From: Robiginitomaculum sp.
Lineage (GTDB): Bacteria > Pseudomonadota > Alphaproteobacteria > Caulobacterales > Maricaulaceae
Assembly (NCBI GenBank): GCA_021647805.1
Contig: JAKITZ010000018.1
Span: 1-17,530, forward strand
Length of the DNA: 17,530 nt
Direction: 5' to 3'
Shown here: positions 14,451 through 17,530 of the stretch, in pieces
Position numbering within the stretch: position 1 is the first letter of the stretch
Layout of the letters: the number at the start of each line of letters is the position of its first letter
Position numbers and translations under genes: made by a program
Notes under the pieces: generated by a model
The model's input: only the letters and a program-made list of their open reading frames with translations
Told to the model about the DNA's origin: nothing
Databases searched by the model: none

Positions 14451-14984
14451 CTATGCGGCGGTGGACGCAGATTCACCAGAATATGCCTTGATAACAGCAG
14501 CCAGACCACGAGCGGGTTCGGCAACCGTGCGGACGAGTTTGCCAGCCGGCGCCTGCAAGACGCCCAGCAACTGAGCCTGTAGAACAGGCAACGGAGGCAG
14601 CTTGGAAAGAGCAATAACTTGCTCAGGACTGAGCAGTTCGCTGCCCATATAGCCGCCTTTGAACTTCAGAGCATCCATATCCTTGGATGCGTCGGCCAAG
14701 GCTTTTGTTGTCGATGCAACATCACTAAACGCAAATCCGATTGCGGTACTGTGCTCAAGGTAACCTTCAGGAATTGCAAGGTTGTTTTCCTCGAGTACAC
14801 GTTTCATTAGAGTATTCTTGACGACATGAAATTCTCCGCCAGATTCACGCACGCTGGAGCGAATAGCTTCCATATCCTTTACGGTTGCGCCGGTGTATTC
14901 AACCAGAATAACAGCCTGGCTTCGGTTCACCCAATCTTGATATTGAGCCAACACTTCTTGTTTACGTTGTTTTGAAAGTGCCAA
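14451..14984 (-). CDS. rplJ: 50S ribosomal protein L10
   Basis: Anchors the L7/L12 stalk to 23S rRNA and, with L12, represses its own mRNA. Start placed at the TTG at 14984, giving ALSKQRKQEVLAQYQDWVNR and 177 residues; a strong GGAGG lies seven bases upstream. The longer frame from ATG 15035 was rejected because that ATG lies within the attenuator hairpin and adds a tail foreign to L10. The globular domain shows the L10 pattern (VILVEYTGATVKDMEAIRSS, FHVVKNTLMKRVL) and the C-terminal helix that carries L12 dimers follows (ALPPLPVLQAQLLGVLQAP-like region, then GLAAVIKAYS). Downstream of the L10 leader and coupled to rplL. Confidence 0.95.
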   Translation of the reverse strand: MALSKQRKQEVLAQYQDWVNRSQAVILVEYTGATVKDMEAIRSSVRESGGEFHVVKNTLMKRVLEENNLAIPEGYLEHSTAIGFAFSDVASTTKALADASKDMDALKFKGGYMGSELLSPEQVIALSKLPPLPVLQAQLLGVLQAPAGKLVRTVAEPARGLAAVIKAYSGESASTAA

Positions 14985-15002
14985 AGTATCTTCCTCCTTT
15001 CT

Positions 15003-15043
15003 AAAAAAGTCTTTGCCTATCAACAGACCAGGCAAAGACTTTT
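15003..15043 (-). terminator. Attenuator-like rho-independent terminator before rplJ
   Basis: On the minus strand a 14-bp stem (15030-15043 with 15005-15018, arms reading AAAAGTCTTTGCCT and AGGCAAAGACTTTT) with an 11-base loop ends in a run of six T residues at 15003-15008. It lies between the L10 leader and the rplJ ribosome site, so it should reduce transcription into rplJL or make it conditional. Confidence 0.8.
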
Positions 15044-15060
15044 CAACAAAAGGAAATTAC

Positions 15061-15170
15061 CCTGCATCGGGCAATATTTCATTGAGTCTTCGTCTGGGCA
15101 GGGAATTAAGCTCAAGTTGAGCACCTGCTTTCTTCGGCGAAGTATTGATAGGAAATTGAGTTTATGCAGG
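15061..15170 (-). promoter_or_regulatory. Ribosomal protein L10 leader (autoregulatory RNA)
   Basis: The rplA-rplJ gap on the minus strand holds the conserved L10-leader core: CGCCGAAGAAAGCAGGTGC, then GAGCTTAATTCCCTGCC and AGACG, closed by an outer stem CCTGCAT/ATGCAGG (15164-15170 with 15061-15067). This is the mRNA site that the L10-(L12)4 complex binds in many bacteria, mimicking its 23S rRNA target. It starts four bases after the rplA stop and is followed by an intrinsic terminator. Confidence 0.85.
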
Positions 15171-15174
15171 TATA

Positions 15175-15894
15175 TTACCCGCTTACCTCCAGTGATTGAG
15201 CCTGATTGACATCCACTTTTATGCCAGGGCCCATGGTGGATGCAATAGTCACACGCTGAATATAATTTCCTTTGGCAGCCGCTGGGCGTGCCTTTTTAAT
15301 CGCAGCCAGAAGCGCAGCAAAATTATCCTGCAACTTCTCGGCACCAAAAGAAACTTTCCCGATCGGGACATGAATATTGGATGTTTTATCCAGACGAAAT
15401 TCAACACGACCGGCTTTTGCTTCCTCAATGGTACGAGGTAAATCTGCAACGCCAACGACCGTACCGGCTTTAGGATTAGGCATCAGGCCGCGCGGGCCAA
15501 GTACACGACCCAAACGCCCTGCTTTTCCCATCATATCCGGCGTGGCAATGGCAACGTCAAAGTCAGTCCAACCATCCTGAATCTTCTTCAGCGCTTCATC
15601 ATCATCAGCGATGAAATCGGCACCCGCTTCACGCGCCACCGTAGCACCTTCACCAGCAGCAAAGACCAACACGCGCACGGTCTTTCCTAAACCATGCGGT
15701 AAAACCACAACGTCACGGACTTGCTGATCGGCATGACGGGGATCAAGCCCCATGCGCAGGTGAACTTCAACAGTGGCATCAAAATTAGTTGTAGATGTGT
15801 CAACCGCCAGCGTCAGTTCATCGGCTGGTGAGTAATAAGTGGTACGGTTAATCTTTTCTTCAGCAGCTCGGTATTTCTTTCCATGTTTCGACAT
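15175..15894 (-). CDS. rplA: 50S ribosomal protein L1
   Basis: Forms the L1 stalk at the ribosomal E site and represses its own operon by binding mRNA. The 239 residues start MSKHGKKYRAAEEKI with GGAGG six bases before the ATG, and contain the family blocks EVHLRMGLDPRHADQQVRD, VVVLPHGLGKTVRVLVF, FDVAIATPDMMGKAGRLGRV, LGPRGLMPNPKAGTVV (the L1 signature) and the RNA-facing FRLDKTSNIHVPIGKVSF. The DPRHADQQVR wording is characteristic of Chloroflexota and relatives and unlike alphaproteobacterial L1. Lies between rplK and the L10 leader. Confidence 0.97.
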   Translation of the reverse strand: MSKHGKKYRAAEEKINRTTYYSPADELTLAVDTSTTNFDATVEVHLRMGLDPRHADQQVRDVVVLPHGLGKTVRVLVFAAGEGATVAREAGADFIADDDEALKKIQDGWTDFDVAIATPDMMGKAGRLGRVLGPRGLMPNPKAGTVVGVADLPRTIEEAKAGRVEFRLDKTSNIHVPIGKVSFGAEKLQDNFAALLAAIKKARPAAAKGNYIQRVTIASTMGPGIKVDVNQAQSLEVSG

Positions 15895-15905
15895 AATAAT
15901 CCTCC

Positions 15906-15950
15906 GTGGTGCAAGCGGGCCAGAACATTTACGTTCGTCGCCCTCCCACC
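15906..15950 (-). promoter_or_regulatory. Putative L1-binding mRNA element upstream of rplA
   Basis: On the minus strand the rplK-rplA gap reads AGGTGGGAGGGCGACG and closes with GCACCACGGAGG, so GGTG can pair with CACC just before the ribosome site. The GGTGGGAGG block copies the L1-binding region of 23S rRNA (helices 76-78), where the same block is closed by an ACCACC strand. L1 autoregulation by rRNA mimicry is established in bacteria and archaea; its use here is inferred from sequence resemblance. Confidence 0.65.
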
Positions 15951-15954
15951 TGTT

Positions 15955-16380
15955 TTAGTCAGTAACGATGATGCCCATACTGCGGGCAGTACCTTCGATT
16001 TGAAGCATCGCGCCCTCGATATTGATGGCGTTCAGATCTTTCATTTTCGTTTCAGCGATCTCACGCACTTGAGCGCGCGTCACTTTGCCAACCTTGTCAC
16101 GATTAGGTTCACCGGAGCCTTTGTCTACACCTGCCGCCTTGCGTAGCAGTACCGCAGCCGGAGATGTTTTCAAAACAAAGGTAAAAGAACCGTCGGTGTA
16201 CACGGTAAGCTCAGCAGGGATGATCTCGCCAGGACGACTTGACGTTCGGGCATTATATTCCTTGCAAAAAGCCATGATATTAACCCCATGCCCCGCCAAA
16301 GCCGGGCCGATTGGGGGTGCAGGATTCGCCTTGCCAGCTTCAATCTGCAAACGTACAGTTGCCTTAAATTTCTTTGCCAT
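15955..16380 (-). CDS. rplK: 50S ribosomal protein L11
   Basis: Part of the GTPase-associated centre; needed for factor-stimulated GTP hydrolysis and the thiostrepton-binding site. The 141 residues starting MAKKFKATVRLQIEAGKANP are the normal full length. The N-terminal domain has PAPPIGPALAGHGVNIMAFCKEYN, the proline-rich L11 signature region, and the RNA-binding C-terminal domain ends INIEGAMLQIEGTARSMGI. ATG 16380 was chosen because AAAGGAG lies five bases upstream; the in-frame ATG at 16419 lies inside the putative L1 element. First ribosomal protein gene after nusG. Confidence 0.96.
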   Translation of the reverse strand: MAKKFKATVRLQIEAGKANPAPPIGPALAGHGVNIMAFCKEYNARTSSRPGEIIPAELTVYTDGSFTFVLKTSPAAVLLRKAAGVDKGSGEPNRDKVGKVTRAQVREIAETKMKDLNAINIEGAMLQIEGTARSMGIIVTD

Positions 16381-16392
16381 TTCTACTCCTTT

Positions 16393-16427
16393 GTGGTTTT
16401 GACGGGTGATTACGGGCACCCTCCCAC
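16393..16427 (-). promoter_or_regulatory. Putative L1-binding mRNA element upstream of rplK
   Basis: On the minus strand the nusG-rplK gap reads GTGGGAGGGTGCCCG and ends ACCAC directly before the AAAGGAG ribosome site; GTGG (16424-16427) can pair with CCAC (16393-16396). It shares the GTGGGAGGG block with the element before rplA and with the L1 site of 23S rRNA. Escherichia coli L1 represses at the equivalent place. Confidence 0.65.
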
Positions 16428-16466
16428 TTGTACATCATCTTGATGACGATGCAATTGATAAAATAT

Positions 16467-17180
16467 TTATGCCTTTTCTACTTGCAAAAAGTCCAGTTCA
16501 ACCGGGGTTTCGCGACCAAAAAAGCTGACCATAACACGCACCTTGTTGCGATCCATGTCAATATCTTTGACCAAGCCACGAAAATCGTTGAACGGGCCAT
16601 CAATGATGCGTACACGCTCGCCGACTTTGAAGGTAAGATTCACCATCGGGGAATCGGATTCCATACGCTTGATGATCTGTGCAACTTCTTCGGGACGCAG
16701 CGGGGTCGGCAGGTTTCCCATGCCGACAAATCCCGTCACCCCGGGCGTGTTGCGAACAACAAACCAAGATTCTTCCGTGAGGATCAAGTTGACGAGTACA
16801 TAGCCGGGGAAAATATGACGTTCCACAGTGCGGCGTTTACCGTCACGAACTTCAATCTCTTCTTGAGTTGGAATGACGACATCAAAAATCATGTCTTTCA
16901 TCCCCATGGTTTCTATGCGTTGCTCCAGATTATGACGAACCTTCTTCTCGTAACCGGAGTAGCAATGTATGACAAACCAGTCGGACGGATCGTCTTCGTC
17001 GTCGGGAATCTCAGCTTTATCGGCAGAATCTGCCTCTGGCGCGGGAGCAGGCTGTTCGTCTGTGGGCGCATCTTCAGAACCCATTAACGAGGATACAGCG
17101 GCGAGCGCCTCGGTATCTTCAACTGGTTCCAGCGGTTCGAGCATATTACCGAACTGTTCTTCTGGGTTCTGGGAGTCCAT
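16467..17180 (-). CDS. nusG: Transcription termination/antitermination factor NusG with acidic N-terminal extension
   Basis: Binds RNA polymerase and suppresses pausing, links transcription to Rho or to ribosomes. The 237-residue protein has an acidic, low-complexity N-terminal extension (about residues 1-66, many D/E/A/P), then the NGN domain (about 67-172, WFVIHCYSGYEKKVRHNLEQR to LRPEEVAQII) with FPGYVLV and RNTPGVTGFVG, then the KOW domain (about 184-237, GERVRIIDGPFNDFRGLVKDID). The wording IETMGMKD and SFFGRETPVELDFLQVEK is that of Chloroflexota NusG. Escherichia coli NusG is about 181 residues and lacks the extension. AGAGG lies ten bases upstream of the ATG. Placed between secE and rplK as in most bacteria. 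Confidence 0.95.
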   Translation of the reverse strand: MDSQNPEEQFGNMLEPLEPVEDTEALAAVSSLMGSEDAPTDEQPAPAPEADSADKAEIPDDEDDPSDWFVIHCYSGYEKKVRHNLEQRIETMGMKDMIFDVVIPTQEEIEVRDGKRRTVERHIFPGYVLVNLILTEESWFVVRNTPGVTGFVGMGNLPTPLRPEEVAQIIKRMESDSPMVNLTFKVGERVRIIDGPFNDFRGLVKDIDMDRNKVRVMVSFFGRETPVELDFLQVEKA

Positions 17181-17211
17181 TTAAATAAACCTCTAGTCGA
17201 GTTATCTGTCT

Positions 17212-17424
17212 CTAAATACCAAGCAATAAATCCAACAAGCGTCCAGAAAGAATATCTGTTACGCTCAGGAGAATTCCCATGAATACCATAACGATGATCA
17301 CAACCATCGTCAGGTTCATTGCTTCTTGACGGGAGGGCCAAGAGACTTTACGAAGCTCTCCGATCGTTTCACGAGTGAAACGCTGGATAGCATTCTGTTT
17401 TCGGATTTCTTTCTTAGCAGCCAA
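17212..17424 (-). CDS. secE: Preprotein translocase subunit SecE
   Basis: Essential clamp subunit of the SecYEG channel in the inner membrane. The 70-residue single-helix form has the conserved cytoplasmic amphipathic segment ETIGELRKVSWPSRQEAMNLT followed by one transmembrane helix (about 41-60) and a short tail. The start is TTG at 17424 with AAGGAG six bases upstream. The KVSWPSRQEA motif is the SecE signature. First protein gene of the operon after the tRNA. Confidence 0.94.
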   Translation of the reverse strand: MAAKKEIRKQNAIQRFTRETIGELRKVSWPSRQEAMNLTMVVIIVMVFMGILLSVTDILSGRLLDLLLGI

Positions 17425-17455
17425 GCTATTCTCCTTCTTCGCTATTGACGGTTAA

Positions 17456-17490
17456 AACGCCGCCTCGCGCTATGCCGGGAGGACGGCGTT
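17456..17490 (-). terminator. Hairpin between tRNA gene and secE
   Basis: AACGCCG and CGGCGTT (17456-17462 with 17484-17490), extended by CCTC/GAGG past one bulged base, form an 11-bp GC-rich stem; on the minus strand it is followed by a short TTTTAA. It could be a weak terminator or a processing hairpin between tRNA and secE. Confidence 0.45.
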
Positions 17491-17499
17491 ACCAAAAGA

Positions 17500-17530
17500 C
17501 AGGCCAGGCAGGAATTGAACCCACAACCTA
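17500..17530 (-). tRNA. 3' part of a tRNA, probably tRNA-Trp (cut by window edge)
   Basis: The minus strand at the right edge gives a T arm GTGGG-TTCAATT-CCTGC (two G-T wobbles), the 3' acceptor strand CTGGCCT and discriminator G; CCA is not encoded. The 5' acceptor strand should therefore be AGGCCAG, which fits tRNA-Trp, and tRNA-Trp commonly precedes secE. The anticodon lies outside the window, so the isotype is inferred. Confidence 0.7.

Noticed and set aside
14985..15035. N-terminal extension of L10 starting at ATG 15035
   Set aside because: The extension is encoded by the attenuator hairpin and ribosome site; TTG 14984 has an ideal GGAGG and gives the normal L10 start.
16428..17087. 219-codon plus-strand frame opposite nusG
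   Set aside because: Antisense shadow of nusG; no domain is recognisable.
1..17530. CRISPR array, prophage, insertion sequence or defence island
   Set aside because: No regularly spaced repeats and no transposase, integrase, Cas, restriction or toxin-antitoxin gene could be seen on either strand.

Overview
The window looks like two unrelated pieces of bacterial chromosome joined at about 13.72-13.76 kb. The left piece (1 to about 13.73 kb, fairly AT-rich) reads as an alphaproteobacterium, perhaps of the Hyphomonadaceae/Caulobacterales type. It carries an RNase E with the alphaproteobacterial acidic insertion in its S1 domain, a divergent AMIN-amidase, an alphaproteobacterial cysteine synthase, a DUF3089 protein, a PhaF-like phasin, a short FtsB-like protein and an M2 (ACE-like) lipoprotein peptidase. 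The right piece (about 13.74 kb to the end) reads as Chloroflexota (Anaerolineae-like): the minus-strand run tRNA(Trp)-secE-nusG-rplK-rplA-rplJ-rplL, whose NusG, SecE and L1 wording I recognise as that phylum's, converges on the C-terminal third of a LexA repressor. These affiliations come from recognising protein sequences, not from a search.

Layout. 1-357 (-): start of a DUF502 membrane protein running off the left edge. 452-4472 (+): overlapping operon DUF3089 protein, cysK-type cysteine synthase, metC-type cystathionine beta-lyase, TetR regulator. 4544-5071 (-): phasin, sharing a bidirectional terminator with that operon. 5380-6026 (+): four-helix membrane protein plus small XRE regulator, behind a promoter bracketed by two matching operator-like palindromes. 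6160-6450 (-): FtsB/DivIC-like protein. 6685-8511 (+): M2 peptidyl-dipeptidase lipoprotein. 8619-9788 (-): GC-rich fumarylacetoacetate-hydrolase-family protein with an N-terminal signal/anchor, flanked by a 35-bp imperfect direct repeat. 9964-11247 (-): N-acetylmuramoyl-L-alanine amidase. 11701-13947 (+): RNase E reading in frame into LexA. 14023-17424 (-): rplL, rplJ, rplA, rplK, nusG, secE, then the 3' end of a tRNA, probably Trp.

How the genes fit. The first operon links cysteine synthesis with cystathionine/cysteine beta-elimination under a TetR-like protein. The ribosomal block shows clear autogenous-control RNA: an L10 leader followed by an attenuator-like terminator before rplJ, and two elements resembling the 23S rRNA L1 site just upstream of rplK and rplA.

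The most important message is the junction. An RNase E tail fused in frame to the last ~66 residues of LexA, exactly where the apparent phylum changes, is best explained as a chimeric assembly. It should not be treated as a new RNase E-LexA system until reads spanning the joint are checked.
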